15,994 nt of DNA from an uncultured Cellvibrio sp. (GCA_946482345.1 CAMLRJ010000026.1:1-15994), one strand, 5' to 3'; shown: positions 1-7,488, counted from the stretch's first letter. Program-made: numbers and translations. The notes: a model not told the origin generated them from the sequence alone.

Positions 1-1914
1 GAACCTCTGCAAAACCACGCTGTAATTCAAGATTTATTAGCACTGACACGTGCGCTGCTGCACCCCGCTGATCGCACTGCATGGCTTGCGATTTTACGCG
101 CGCCTTGGTGTGGTTTGAGTTTGGCGGATCTTGAAACTATTGCGAATATTCGTGAAATTAATTCTGATGAATCGGAAAAGAAATTGCCGCTGCCGGTTGT
201 GTTGGAGCAGTGTGTGTTGGCGATGGAGTTGAGTGCTAAAGAATTTCACCCCCTCCTCCCCTCGGCAGGGGATGTTCACCCCACCCTAACCCTCCCCTTG
301 GCAAGGGGAGGGGACAGATCGGGGGTTAATTCGACTTTACACTTCGTAGATAATAGAAATAATAATTCTGCAAATGAAAAAACAAATTCAAATTCATCTC
401 AATACTCCGCAGATGGCACAATCAGTCCCTCCCCCTTGCCAAGGGGGAGGCTAGGAGGGGGTGATGGTTTTGAACAAGATCTCTTCATCCCAAACTCAAT
501 CCAAATCGGCAACCAACATTTATCACTTCTCAGTGACGACGGAATAAAACGTTTGCAACGTGTACTACCGATTTTACAAACGGCCAGTACACAACGTGAT
601 CGCAAAACATTACGGCAATGGATTCAAGGTTGTTGGTTATTGCTCGGTGGCCCTGCGGTTGTTGAAAACGAAACAGCACTCAGTAACGCAAACGTTTATT
701 TTGATTTATTGGAAAAATGGGAATACGCCAGCAGCTTGTCGTCATTTGAAGTATTAATGCGCGATGTTGAAAAACTCTATGCTCAACCTGACGCCAATGC
801 TGATGACAGTTTGCAAATTATGACCATTCATAAATCCAAAGGTTTGGAATTTGATGTGGTGATAGTCCCTGCACTGGATCGTAAATCGCGCAGTGATGAT
901 TCCCCCGTGTTGTTGTGGCAACAGCGATTAAATGCACAAGGCGAAACAGAATTATTAATGGCACCTTTAACTGGCACTGCAACAGTTAAACACCCCACCT
1001 ACAACCATCTACGCCAGGAAGATACCAAAAAGAGTCAATTGGAAAACTGTCGGCTTTTATACGTCGCCTGTACACGTGCACGTAAAAAATTATATTTATC
1101 AGCACAAGTGAAACGCGATACCGAAGAAACGGCAAGATACAAACACCCTATTCGCAGTTCGCTGTTAAACAGCATTTGGGAATCGGTTCAATCACGCATG
1201 ACACCCGTTGAAAATAAACAAACTGCTGAACCTGTCACGCAAGAGAAACCTTTTAAACCGCGCCCATTGCATCGCTTACACAGCGATTGGCAACAACCTG
1301 TTGCACCGGAAGGAAAATTACTCGCTGATTACATTCCACAATTTGATTATCAGGAAGATGCCAATCAAATCAATTTACAATGGCAAAGCAACACCGCACG
1401 TCACACAGGCACAGTAGTACATCGTTATTTGCAAGCGTTTGCTGAATCCGGCTTGCAACATTGGCCAGAATCTCGCATTCACCAGTGCCAATCCAAAATT
1501 AAAAACCTGTTAAAAAAATTAGGCGTCAGCATCGCTGAAATTGATTCCGCTTGCCAACGCACAATGACACTTTTATGTAATGTATTAAACGATTCCCAAG
1601 CAAAAAAAATTCTCGCCACAGATTATCTTTTCAGCGCCAACGAATACGCCGTCACTCTCAACACTGTTTCCGGCCCATTACATTTAGTAATGGACAGAAT
1701 CTATCAAGACCACTCCGGCAATCTCTGGATCATCGACTACAAAACCAGCGAACCCGCAGAAGGCCAATCATTGGAAGATTTCTACCAACAAGAAGTTGCC
1801 ACTTATCAACAAAAAATGAGTTTGTATAAAATGGCGATGGAGCGTTTAGGTTATCAGCAAGTGAAGATGGCGCTTTATTTTCCGGTGATTGGGGGATGGC
1901 GGGAGATAATCTAA
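1..1914 (+). CDS. RecB/AddA-like UvrD-family helicase with C-terminal PD-(D/E)XK nuclease domain (5' partial)
   Basis: This is the C-terminal 637 codons of an ATP-dependent helicase-exonuclease of the RecB/AddA type, expected to act on DNA ends in cytoplasmic recombination repair. The reading frame is open from base 1, so the true start lies upstream and the TTG near 115 is not a start. Superfamily I helicase motifs are visible: TIHKSKGLEF (from about 823) and LLYVACTRARKKLYL (about 1055-1100), the latter containing the motif VI arginine region. The nuclease domain follows, with GTVVHRYL (about 1408), VMDRIYQD (about 1687) and IIDYKTSEP (about 1729), the usual H...D...DYK set, then a Q-rich QKMSLYKMA segment. 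The Walker A region must lie outside the window. An unusual insert at 246-464 adds about 73 codons in frame. No partner gene (AddB-like) is seen downstream. The family is secure; RecB-like versus AddA-like cannot be decided from this fragment. Confidence 0.9.
   Translation, partial: EPLQNHAVIQDLLALTRALLHPADRTAWLAILRAPWCGLSLADLETIANIREINSDESEKKLPLPVVLEQCVLAMELSAKEFHPLLPSAGDVHPTLTLPLARGGDRSGVNSTLHFVDNRNNNSANEKTNSNSSQYSADGTISPSPLPRGRLGGGDGFEQDLFIPNSIQIGNQHLSLLSDDGIKRLQRVLPILQTASTQRDRKTLRQWIQGCWLLLGGPAVVENETALSNANVYFDLLEKWEYASSLSSFEVLMRDVEKLYAQPDANADDSLQIMTIHKSKGLEFDVVIVPALDRKSRSDDSPVLLWQQRLNAQGETELLMAPLTGTATVKHPTYNHLRQEDTKKSQLENCRLLYVACTRARKKLYLSAQVKRDTEETARYKHPIRSSLLNSIWESVQSRMTPVENKQTAEPVTQEKPFKPRPLHRLHSDWQQPVAPEGKLLADYIPQFDYQEDANQINLQWQSNTARHTGTVVHRYLQAFAESGLQHWPESRIHQCQSKIKNLLKKLGVSIAEIDSACQRTMTLLCNVLNDSQAKKILATDYLFSANEYAVTLNTVSGPLHLVMDRIYQDHSGNLWIIDYKTSEPAEGQSLEDFYQQEVATYQQKMSLYKMAMERLGYQQVKMALYFPVIGGWREII
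246..464. repeat. In-frame palindromic repeat element inside the helicase-nuclease gene
   Basis: The 219-bp element has 12-bp terminal inverted repeats, TCACCCCCTCCT at 246-257 and AGGAGGGGGTGA at 453-464. Inside are three hairpins: TCCCCT/AGGGGA (257-272), an 11-bp stem with a 1-nt centre at 290-312, and an 11-bp stem with a 1-nt centre at 428-450. The last two share the core CCTTG-CAAGG. The middle (about 330-420) is AT-rich and has no obvious structure. The length is exactly 73 codons and no stop occurs in the host frame, so translation continues through low-complexity Pro/Leu/Gly-rich peptides such as HPTLTLPLARGG and SPLPRGRLGGG. It resembles dispersed bacterial palindromic elements that tolerate coding insertion. 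No clear target duplication was found. Confidence 0.85.
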
Positions 1915-1935
1915 AAGTTTTTCGAATTGGCACTC

Positions 1936-2068
1936 GTAGGGCGGGTCGTGACCCGCGTGTGCGAAGTAAAATTTATCAACACATGACATGCATTATTATT
2001 GTAAAATTTAAAATCAAAAGCGTCATAAATTCAAACATGGGTGCAACGCGGGTCATGACCCGCCCTAC
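1936..2068. repeat. MITE-like element with 23-bp terminal inverted repeats
   Basis: The left arm at 1936-1958 (beginning GTAGGGCGGGTC) and the right arm at 2046-2068 (ending GACCCGCCCTAC) are inverted copies with a single mismatch over 23 bp. Each arm is itself a small palindrome around GGGTC-TGACCC. The 87-bp interior is AT-rich and has no plausible gene. The element begins 22 bp after the helicase-nuclease stop codon and could act as a transcript-end structure. It encodes no transposase. Most of the 296-bp gap between the first two genes is this element plus the hairpin near 2178. Confidence 0.8.
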
Positions 2069-2165
2069 AGAAAGATCGCGGTAATTCAAAAATTTAAAAG
2101 CCACGTTGGGGTTTTCAACAATAACCCACAAAATTATTTAAAAATAATTTGAAATTTTGAAAGAG

Positions 2166-2207
2166 AGATAATTATTCAGGGCGACTCTGTGGCCGCCCTT
2201 GTTATCT
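2166..2207 (-). terminator. Hairpin downstream of the XRE gene, possible weak terminator
   Basis: An inner 6-bp stem AGGGCG/CGCCCT (2178-2183 with 2194-2199) is enclosed by AGATAA/TTATCT (2166-2171 with 2202-2207), starting 4 bp after the stop of the minus-strand XRE gene. There is no run of U on the minus strand after the stem, so termination is uncertain. The stretch CTGTGGCCGCCCT also occurs in the repeat at 3386-3438, so this may be a degenerate copy of that repeat. Confidence 0.4.
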
Positions 2208-2210
2208 GAA

Positions 2211-2408
2211 TCAAACATCTGTTTTATCAAACACTTCTTCAACGCTTAAACCAAATACATCTGCAATGCGAAAAGCCAAAGGTAGTGATGGATCAAAGCG
2301 GCCGTTTTCGATTGCGTTGATTGAGTTGCGTGAGACGTTTACACGTTCGGCGAGTTCGGCTTGGCTCCAGCCTTTTTCAGCGCGCAGGACATGAATGCGA
2401 TTTTTCAT
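2211..2408 (-). CDS. Small XRE/Cro-C1-type HTH transcriptional regulator
   Basis: This 65-residue protein is essentially a single helix-turn-helix domain of the XRE family. The HTH spans roughly residues 15-35 (SQAELAERVNVSRNSINAIENG), followed by the conserved region FDPSLPLAFRIADVFGLSVEEVF. It matches the short YozG-like regulators that typically accompany a small membrane protein gene. It lies 18 bp downstream of the membrane-protein gene and is probably cotranscribed with it. The ATG at 2408 is preceded by an AGG about 10 nt away. It probably binds DNA as a dimer and may autoregulate through the palindromic region upstream of the operon (2933-3004); that target is inferred. Family call is secure; the regulon is unknown. 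Confidence 0.9.
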   Translation of the reverse strand: MKNRIHVLRAEKGWSQAELAERVNVSRNSINAIENGRFDPSLPLAFRIADVFGLSVEEVFDKTDV

Positions 2409-2426
2409 ATTAACTTTGCCTGAAAT

Positions 2427-2900
2427 TTATGAACTTGTGAGACTGCGACGCCACCAGACAATGCCCGCAATCGCCATGCCGAGCCCTTGCAAAATTACAA
2501 CCAACATAAAGCCGATCAGAATTCCCATCTGAACTGTACTGCGCTCAATCGAATCGTTTGCACCTGAACTCATGGTGATTGCAAGATCAACCAATTTGTT
2601 GACCACTGGTGGTAACAACATAATTAAAGGAAAAACGAACCAACCTGTTTCCGTCCCTCGCGCGTAAGCAAATCGCTGACTTGCAAGCATGACTTCGTCC
2701 AAGCTACGTTCATGTCGGCTTGCAAAGTAGTAGGAATACGCCATTACAAAAATCGCGGCAATCGCTCCTACTATGAGGGGGAGCGTATCGCCCTGTTGCT
2801 TCAACCAGGGTTTCAAAAGGATCATGCCGACGACTACTATGACAACCGGAGCCGCCAGAAAAATAAAGCGAACAATAGTGTTGAGAGGTTTTGTTGCCAT
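2427..2900 (-). CDS. Four-helix integral membrane protein, function unknown
   Basis: This 157-residue protein has about four hydrophobic segments: roughly residues 9-29 (IVRFIFLAAPVVIVVVGMIL), 40-60 (LPLIVGAIAAIFVMAYSYYF), 87-107 (around FVFPLIMLLPPVV) and 124-148 (GILIGFMLVVILQGLGMAIAGI). A charged loop ASRHERSLDEVMLASQRFAY sits between helices 2 and 3. No catalytic motif is visible. AAGGAG lies 7 nt before the ATG at 2900, so the start is well supported. The neighbouring small XRE regulator suggests the common regulator/membrane-protein pair seen in many bacteria, where the membrane protein may modulate the regulator. That role is inferred from context only. Confidence 0.85.
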   Translation of the reverse strand: MATKPLNTIVRFIFLAAPVVIVVVGMILLKPWLKQQGDTLPLIVGAIAAIFVMAYSYYFASRHERSLDEVMLASQRFAYARGTETGWFVFPLIMLLPPVVNKLVDLAITMSSGANDSIERSTVQMGILIGFMLVVILQGLGMAIAGIVWWRRSLTSS

Positions 2901-2932
2901 GAAAAATCTCCTTTAACTGAAAAAATAGGTGT

Positions 2933-3010
2933 CATATAGGCGAATGAAAAGCTTACTTACCTATATGTAAAGTAAGCTTGTCACATTCTTTCGAGAATGA
3001 CAAGTATACT
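2933..3010. promoter_or_regulatory. Overlapping inverted repeats in a divergent promoter region
   Basis: The gap between the minus-strand membrane-protein/XRE pair and the plus-strand VF530 gene holds three interlocking inverted repeats. CATATAGG (2933-2940) pairs with CCTATATG (2960-2967). AAGCTTACTT (2949-2958) pairs with AAGTAAGCTT (2970-2979). CTTGTC-AC-ATTCT (2977-2989) pairs with AGAATGACAAG (2994-3004) around a TTCG loop. Partners overlap, so not all pairings can form together. TATACT (3005-3010) is a fair -10 for the VF530 gene and abuts the third repeat, which suits an operator. No convincing -35 was found. Confidence 0.5.
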
Positions 3011-3048
3011 TTGCACAAATAAATGCCAAAATCATAGAGAACCCACAA

Positions 3049-3258
3049 ATGACCCAAGCCAATAACCCCTTACATGGCCTCACACTGGAAATGATTGTCA
3101 CCCGACTGGTGGAGCACTATGGCTGGGAAGAATTAGCAAAACGAATCGACATCAATTGTTTCAAGAGCGATCCATCGATAAAGTCATCGCTCAAGTTTTT
3201 GCGTAAAACACAATGGGCGAGAGACAAGGTTGAGAGTTTGTATGTTTCGACGTTTTGA
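3049..3258 (+). CDS. VF530 (DUF2132) family small protein
   Basis: This 69-residue protein matches the VF530/DUF2132 family over its whole length: an N-terminal [20 protein letters not shown] helix, then [20 protein letters not shown], then [20 protein letters not shown]. Family members are small, compact helical proteins annotated as DNA-binding from structural resemblance; a biological role has not been firmly established. The gene appears monocistronic, with only a weak purine-rich RBS (GAGA) before ATG 3049 and a possible -10 at 3005-3010. It diverges from the membrane-protein/XRE pair and may share its control region. Confidence 0.88.
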   Translation: MTQANNPLHGLTLEMIVTRLVEHYGWEELAKRIDINCFKSDPSIKSSLKFLRKTQWARDKVESLYVSTF

Positions 3259-3305
3259 AAATAATTGAATTAAAAATAATATGGATATTATTGCAATATG
3301 GTCAT

Positions 3306-3326
3306 GTTGGGGTTTACACCCGCAAC
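3306..3326. repeat. Short imperfect palindrome (dispersed-repeat type)
   Basis: GTTGGGGT (3306-3313) pairs with ACCCGCAAC (3318-3326) with one bulged base and a short loop, 48 bp downstream of the VF530 stop. The form, with CTAC immediately to the right, resembles widespread bacterial repeats reading GTAGGTTGCGGGTGTAAACCCCAAC. There is no T-tract, so a terminator call is not justified. Confidence 0.5.
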
Positions 3327-3385
3327 CTACGGGATTGATAAAATATTCGGAATTTATTTTAAATTTTTAAAGGGAAATAGTTTAT

Positions 3386-3438
3386 GTAGGGGCGGCCCCC
3401 TGTGGCCGCCCTGGGCAGACACAGTGATCTGCCCCTAC
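3386..3438. repeat. Twin-hairpin REP-like element
   Basis: A 53-bp unit is bounded by GTAGGGGC (3386-3393) and its inverse GCCCCTAC (3431-3438). Inside are two side-by-side hairpins, GGGCGGCC/GGCCGCCC around a short loop and GGGCAGA/TCTGCCC around an 8-nt loop. This cloverleaf-like arrangement is typical of REP/BIME-type dispersed repeats. It lies 32 bp before the GFA gene and could cap or separate transcripts. Confidence 0.7.
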
Positions 3439-3469
3439 GATTACAAATTAAAAGCATAGAGGAATTATC

Positions 3470-3895
3470 ATGACCGAACGAAATGGCCGGTGTTTGTGTG
3501 GCGCAGTGAGTTTTACACTTTCAAAAGATCCAGTGGTGACGCGAATTTGTTGGTGTAAGGATTGTCAGCATTTATCGGCGAATGGAGCGGTGAATTTGTT
3601 AGTGACGGCTGATAGTTTGTCGTTTACTGGTGAGATTGCAGAATTCACGAAACAAGCAGATAGCGGAAATCAGATTACACGCCAATTTTGCCCTTCTTGT
3701 GGTGTGCATTTGTTTGCAAAAGTGGATGTGCGGCCGCAATTTCGTGTGGTGCGTGCGGGCAATCTGGATGACACTTCTTCAATCAAACCTGATATGAATA
3801 TCTGGACTACGAGCGCACCTGATTGGGCTTGTCTTGATATGACACTGGAACAAGCAGAGCGTCAGGCTCCACCACCAAAACCTGCCGCAGTATAA
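3470..3895 (+). CDS. GFA family (CENP-V/Gfa-like) zinc protein
   Basis: This 141-residue protein belongs to the GFA family, named after glutathione-dependent formaldehyde-activating enzyme. All seven zinc-ligand cysteines of the fold are present: C8 and C10 (RCLCGAV), C27, C29 and C32 (ICWCKDC), and C74 and C77 (FCPSCG). Length is normal for the family. The ATG at 3470 is preceded by GAGGAA at a good distance. The family contains many members without proven formaldehyde chemistry, so substrate and reaction are not assigned; it is probably a cytoplasmic protein. The next gene starts 4 bp after the stop, implying cotranscription and possibly translational coupling. Confidence 0.92.
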   Translation: MTERNGRCLCGAVSFTLSKDPVVTRICWCKDCQHLSANGAVNLLVTADSLSFTGEIAEFTKQADSGNQITRQFCPSCGVHLFAKVDVRPQFRVVRAGNLDDTSSIKPDMNIWTTSAPDWACLDMTLEQAERQAPPPKPAAV

Positions 3896-3899
3896 AAAC

Positions 3900-4787
3900 A
3901 TGAATCGTAAAATATTCACATTATTAAGTTTACTTTTTATCAGTCATATCTCGTCTGCACAGGAACTGGATACTTCTGTTGTATTTGAACTGGAAAAATG
4001 TCAGCAACAAAATCTTTCCAGCTGGAAACATCCAACAGGCAAAATACTGGAAGATGCCGAAGCGAAAATTAAAGCTGTTTTTCTATGCAATAAAACCTAT
4101 CCGGTTTTTGTTGCCGATTTCCCCTATGACCCGATGAGTGATGAAACTTCATCTTTCTTTTTTTCATTTTATGACCAACTTTTAAAAGCCAATGCCGGTT
4201 GGCCTTACTCTATTGTCAGCGATGACAAATTTGTCATTCATGTTAAACCTGAAGGCACAGGAATAGCGTTGAATTATGATGAACTTGACGAGCGCAGTGT
4301 GCCATGGGGCGTAAATAGTTTTCTTCAGGAAATAAAAGATTGTTTTAATCATCCGGACGGATCTGTGAAATTACAGGATGGATTGGTTGATTTTTATATC
4401 GATCAGTTTTGCAAACGCCGTTCAAAAGTATTGCCCGTCATTAATGATGCCGTATCGCAACTCATCGGCTGGAAAATGCAGTATTTAATTTTTCAAGCGG
4501 GGACGGACGTAAACAGCCAGTCATTAATTCTGGTTGACATCATGAATCACTCTCGTGTATTTACTTTGAATATTGAAGGTGACCCCAAATTCGGCGGTTC
4601 GGAAATTATTTATTTTTCCCCGCTCAGCCGAAAACCAAAAGAAAGCGAATGCGAATCCCAAGCTACTGATATTACCGATTGGAAATCCAATCAATTCAGT
4701 GTTGGTATAGCGCAACAAAAAGTGTTTGATATTTTGACAGGAAAAATACACGAGCTTGATCAATTTCGTTGTTTTGCAATGCAGTAG
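3900..4787 (+). CDS. Exported protein of unknown function with six conserved-looking cysteines
   Basis: The family of this 295-residue protein is not recognised. A type I signal peptide is evident: MNRKIFTLLSLLFISHISSA, with probable cleavage before QELD. The mature protein has six cysteines (in EKCQQ, FLCNK, KDCFN, QFCKR, SECES and FRCFA), which would suit disulfides in an oxidising periplasm. No transmembrane helix follows the signal, and no enzyme motif is visible. It begins 4 bp after the GFA stop and has no strong RBS of its own, so translation may be coupled to GFA. Transcription ends at the hairpin 4804-4841. Confidence 0.8.
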   Translation: MNRKIFTLLSLLFISHISSAQELDTSVVFELEKCQQQNLSSWKHPTGKILEDAEAKIKAVFLCNKTYPVFVADFPYDPMSDETSSFFFSFYDQLLKANAGWPYSIVSDDKFVIHVKPEGTGIALNYDELDERSVPWGVNSFLQEIKDCFNHPDGSVKLQDGLVDFYIDQFCKRRSKVLPVINDAVSQLIGWKMQYLIFQAGTDVNSQSLILVDIMNHSRVFTLNIEGDPKFGGSEIIYFSPLSRKPKESECESQATDITDWKSNQFSVGIAQQKVFDILTGKIHELDQFRCFAMQ

Positions 4788-4803
4788 ATTCAATATAACC
4801 ATT

Positions 4804-4841
4804 AAAAAAATCCTGTTTCGTATAAAAATCAGGATTTTTTT
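4804..4841. terminator. Bidirectional Rho-independent terminator
   Basis: A 12-bp perfect stem pairs 4804-4815 (AAAAAAATCCTG) with 4830-4841 (CAGGATTTTTTT) across a 14-nt loop. The outer A/T pairs give a U-tract on both strands. It lies 16 bp after the exported-protein stop and 19 bp after the GH115 stop on the other strand, so it can end both convergent transcripts. Confidence 0.85.
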
Positions 4842-4860
4842 AATTACAAGTCTATAGCTA

Positions 4861-7440
4861 TTAATATTTTACTCTTGCGTTAATCTCAATTTTCTCAAGA
4901 ATAATATTATCATCCAGTCTCCATATTTTTAGACTGTGTTTGCCTGCTGCAATATTATTGAATGTCAGAGTTTCTTTGTGCCCGTTATTGATGACCGCAT
5001 CGGTCCAGTCTTGTTGTTCCGGAATTTTAACTGCACCGCTTGTTGGAACCAGATGGTAATTGATGATTGAAGGTTTGTGATTGTCAATCGACACGCCCAA
5101 TTGAATTCCGTTAGATCCCAGAGTGTCCAATGTTGGGCTTAGATGAACAACGATTTGTAAATCGCTCAAAGCATTAATTTCAAAATCGTATTCCAAACTT
5201 ACATTATCCTCTAAGCGGGTAGCCGGTCGGCCTTGCGGCAAAACAATCATGGCTGCTGTTGATTGGCCAAGATTGGGAATCGCTGCCCATGACAAATCTG
5301 CATTGTTATGTTTGCGACTGAAATTAGCGACACTAAATTGAATATTATTTGAATGTTTTAATTCCCGGTTTTTCATCACTGGAACGGGATGAAGTTCGTG
5401 CACAGGTTTATCCGCTGCGACTTTTACCAGACTTGGAATCGATTGCTGTTGAGGTGTATTCCAGATGACATAATTCATATGAACCTGATTCATCATGCCA
5501 TCCCATTTGCCATTATTGATGCGGTGATACTGTTCTGTGAGTGCAGCATCGCGAGCAAAACTTTTTTCAGCCATTGTCAAAAAATAATTGGCGCGCGCAT
5601 CGTGACTTCTCGCTAACCGACGATTCCATGCTGTAGCCCAATAGAGTTGATGCAAACTTCCAAGCGCAAGAATTGGATGTTCGATTAACTGAAAGTAAGC
5701 AGCGTGTTGTTCCGGTTTTAATAATTTTTTCGTGGCGACTGCAGAATTCATTAACGCTTGCCATTGATTCATCACCTCATCAAATTCACCGTTGATAAGC
5801 GCTTCTTTTGTAACTTCACCCATCGCATAAGTATTTTCATTGATTAACTCAGGTTTTCTGCGAGCGGCGTATTGACTGTATTGTGTAATCAGTTTCCCTA
5901 CACTTTCGGCATGTTCTTCACCGAATTGGCGTATGGCCCAATCTTTGGGAAAAGCAGCCAATTTATCAGGCGTCATGGACTCAGGCGCCCATGCCATCTT
6001 CATAAAAAAATCTATCGGATATTCTACCGGCTTAATATCACCAACATTCACAATCCAAATATCGCGTGCACCTCTTTCATAAGCAAGATTCATTTGCTGC
6101 CAGACTTTTTCAATTTGAATTGTGTTGAGCCATTTATAATTGCGCGGTGCACCCACATAATCAAAATGATAGTAAACACCGAAGCCACCCTTGCGATTCA
6201 AATTTTGAGTGGGCAAACGTCGAATTTGTCCCCAATTGTCATCGGCAAATAATAAGGTGACATCATCAGGCACTTGCATGCCCTGATCGTAATAATCCTG
6301 CACTTCTTTATAGAGTGCCCATAATTGCGGGGTTTGATCAGCAGGTTTTTGAGTGACCTCTTCAATAATTTTTCGTTGATCTGCGACTATGGTTTCCAAT
6401 AAATCAATGGCAGTGCCTTGTGACATAGGTTCATCGCCATCACCGCGCATACCTATAGTGATAAGGCTTTCATAAGATTTCCCTTCGCCTTTTGACATCA
6501 TGCGCTCAATCCCACCACGCCAAAACTTACGCAGATTGTCGCGATTGGTTAAATAATTCCATTCACCGCCCGCACCGGTTTCTGCGGGCAACCTATGCCA
6601 TTCATTTTGCGCGCGTGTCATTGGTTCATGATGTGAAGCGCCAACTACAATACCCATTGCATCGGCCAATCGGGTATTTTTCGGATCATCCAAATGAAAG
6701 GCTTTTGGTGCCCACATAGCAGGCCAAATATAATTGGCTTTTAATCGCAACATTAATTCAAAAACATGCTCATACATTTTTGAATTCACGCCACCAAATT
6801 TTTTTAACGCCCAGCCACTCAATGCCGGATCTTCATCGTTAATAAAAATACCTCTGTAACGAATGCCCGGTTTTTCGCTGCGGCTGCCTGCACTGATGTA
6901 GATATTTTTTTTATGTTGCACCGGAACATCAGCAAACCAATACCAGGGGGACACACCGATTTTTTCAGAAATGTCATAAGCACCGAAGATTGCGCCTCGC
7001 CTGTCTGAACCAACAATCACTAACACCTGATCCACTGTTGGCCAGGGGTTTTTAATCACGGCAATTTTGAATGCTTCCCACTGATTTTTTATTTCGCTGA
7101 CATCCAGTTTGCCTTGATCGATTAATTCGTCAATCAAGGGGCTTTGTCCATACACGCCTATGATGACAGCCGATTTACCGATATTTTTTTTGTCATGCTT
7201 CAAACTTGCAGCACGACCACTGACTCGTTTTAAATCCCCAGCAAAACTTTTTGCAGCACGCTGCACCGCAACATCATTGGTTTTTTCAACAATAATTCGC
7301 GCTGGACGTGAATTTTCAATCAACGCAAAACTCGCTTCATTTTTATTGCTGCAATGCGATGCAGGAGCATTACAAGCCAAAGCTGTATTGGTTATACAAC
7401 TGGCTATCATGAAGCAGGCAAAGAGAAAAAATTTTTTCAT
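4861..7440 (-). CDS. GH115 family alpha-(4-O-methyl)-glucuronidase, exported
   Basis: This 859-residue protein is a glycoside hydrolase family 115 enzyme, which removes glucuronic or 4-O-methylglucuronic acid side chains from glucuronoxylan. An N-terminal export signal (about 1-22) precedes an alpha/beta domain (about 47-185, with VIIGVYGQSPLID). The catalytic barrel carries GIRYRGIFINDEDP (192-205), FELMLRLKANYIWPAMWAPK (227-246), GASHHEPM (267-274), GMRGDGDEPM (330-339), an acidic E379 before YYDQ, and FADDNWGQIRRLP (398-410). Acidic residues in these segments are the likely catalytic and binding set. A C-terminal beta-sandwich starts near 690. Length is normal for GH115. AGGA lies 8 nt upstream of ATG 7440. 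It is downstream of the receptor gene, separated by a terminator. The signal peptide contains IASC at 12-15, a possible but short lipobox, and ALA-C at 20-23, so periplasmic or lipid-anchored location is undecided. Confidence 0.93.
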   Translation of the reverse strand: MKKFFLFACFMIASCITNTALACNAPASHCSNKNEASFALIENSRPARIIVEKTNDVAVQRAAKSFAGDLKRVSGRAASLKHDKKNIGKSAVIIGVYGQSPLIDELIDQGKLDVSEIKNQWEAFKIAVIKNPWPTVDQVLVIVGSDRRGAIFGAYDISEKIGVSPWYWFADVPVQHKKNIYISAGSRSEKPGIRYRGIFINDEDPALSGWALKKFGGVNSKMYEHVFELMLRLKANYIWPAMWAPKAFHLDDPKNTRLADAMGIVVGASHHEPMTRAQNEWHRLPAETGAGGEWNYLTNRDNLRKFWRGGIERMMSKGEGKSYESLITIGMRGDGDEPMSQGTAIDLLETIVADQRKIIEEVTQKPADQTPQLWALYKEVQDYYDQGMQVPDDVTLLFADDNWGQIRRLPTQNLNRKGGFGVYYHFDYVGAPRNYKWLNTIQIEKVWQQMNLAYERGARDIWIVNVGDIKPVEYPIDFFMKMAWAPESMTPDKLAAFPKDWAIRQFGEEHAESVGKLITQYSQYAARRKPELINENTYAMGEVTKEALINGEFDEVMNQWQALMNSAVATKKLLKPEQHAAYFQLIEHPILALGSLHQLYWATAWNRRLARSHDARANYFLTMAEKSFARDAALTEQYHRINNGKWDGMMNQVHMNYVIWNTPQQQSIPSLVKVAADKPVHELHPVPVMKNRELKHSNNIQFSVANFSRKHNNADLSWAAIPNLGQSTAAMIVLPQGRPATRLEDNVSLEYDFEINALSDLQIVVHLSPTLDTLGSNGIQLGVSIDNHKPSIINYHLVPTSGAVKIPEQQDWTDAVINNGHKETLTFNNIAAGKHSLKIWRLDDNIILEKIEINARVKY

Positions 7441-7488
7441 TGTGAATTCCTGTGGATAAAGGACAGACCAGAGTGCTTTTTATTGAAG

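Noticed and set aside
115..243. TTG at 115 as the start of the helicase-nuclease gene
   Set aside because: The same frame is open and shows family-like sequence (LLALTRALLHPADRTAW) back to base 1, so the gene enters from outside the window.
2104..2132. Possible hairpin in GTTGGGGTTTTCAACAATAACCC
   Set aside because: Only 4-6 bp can pair and there is no T-tract or matching repeat copy, so it is too weak to call.
5872..6252. Plus-strand open frame of 126 codons
   Set aside because: It lies antisense within the conserved GH115 catalytic region and has no recognisable domain.
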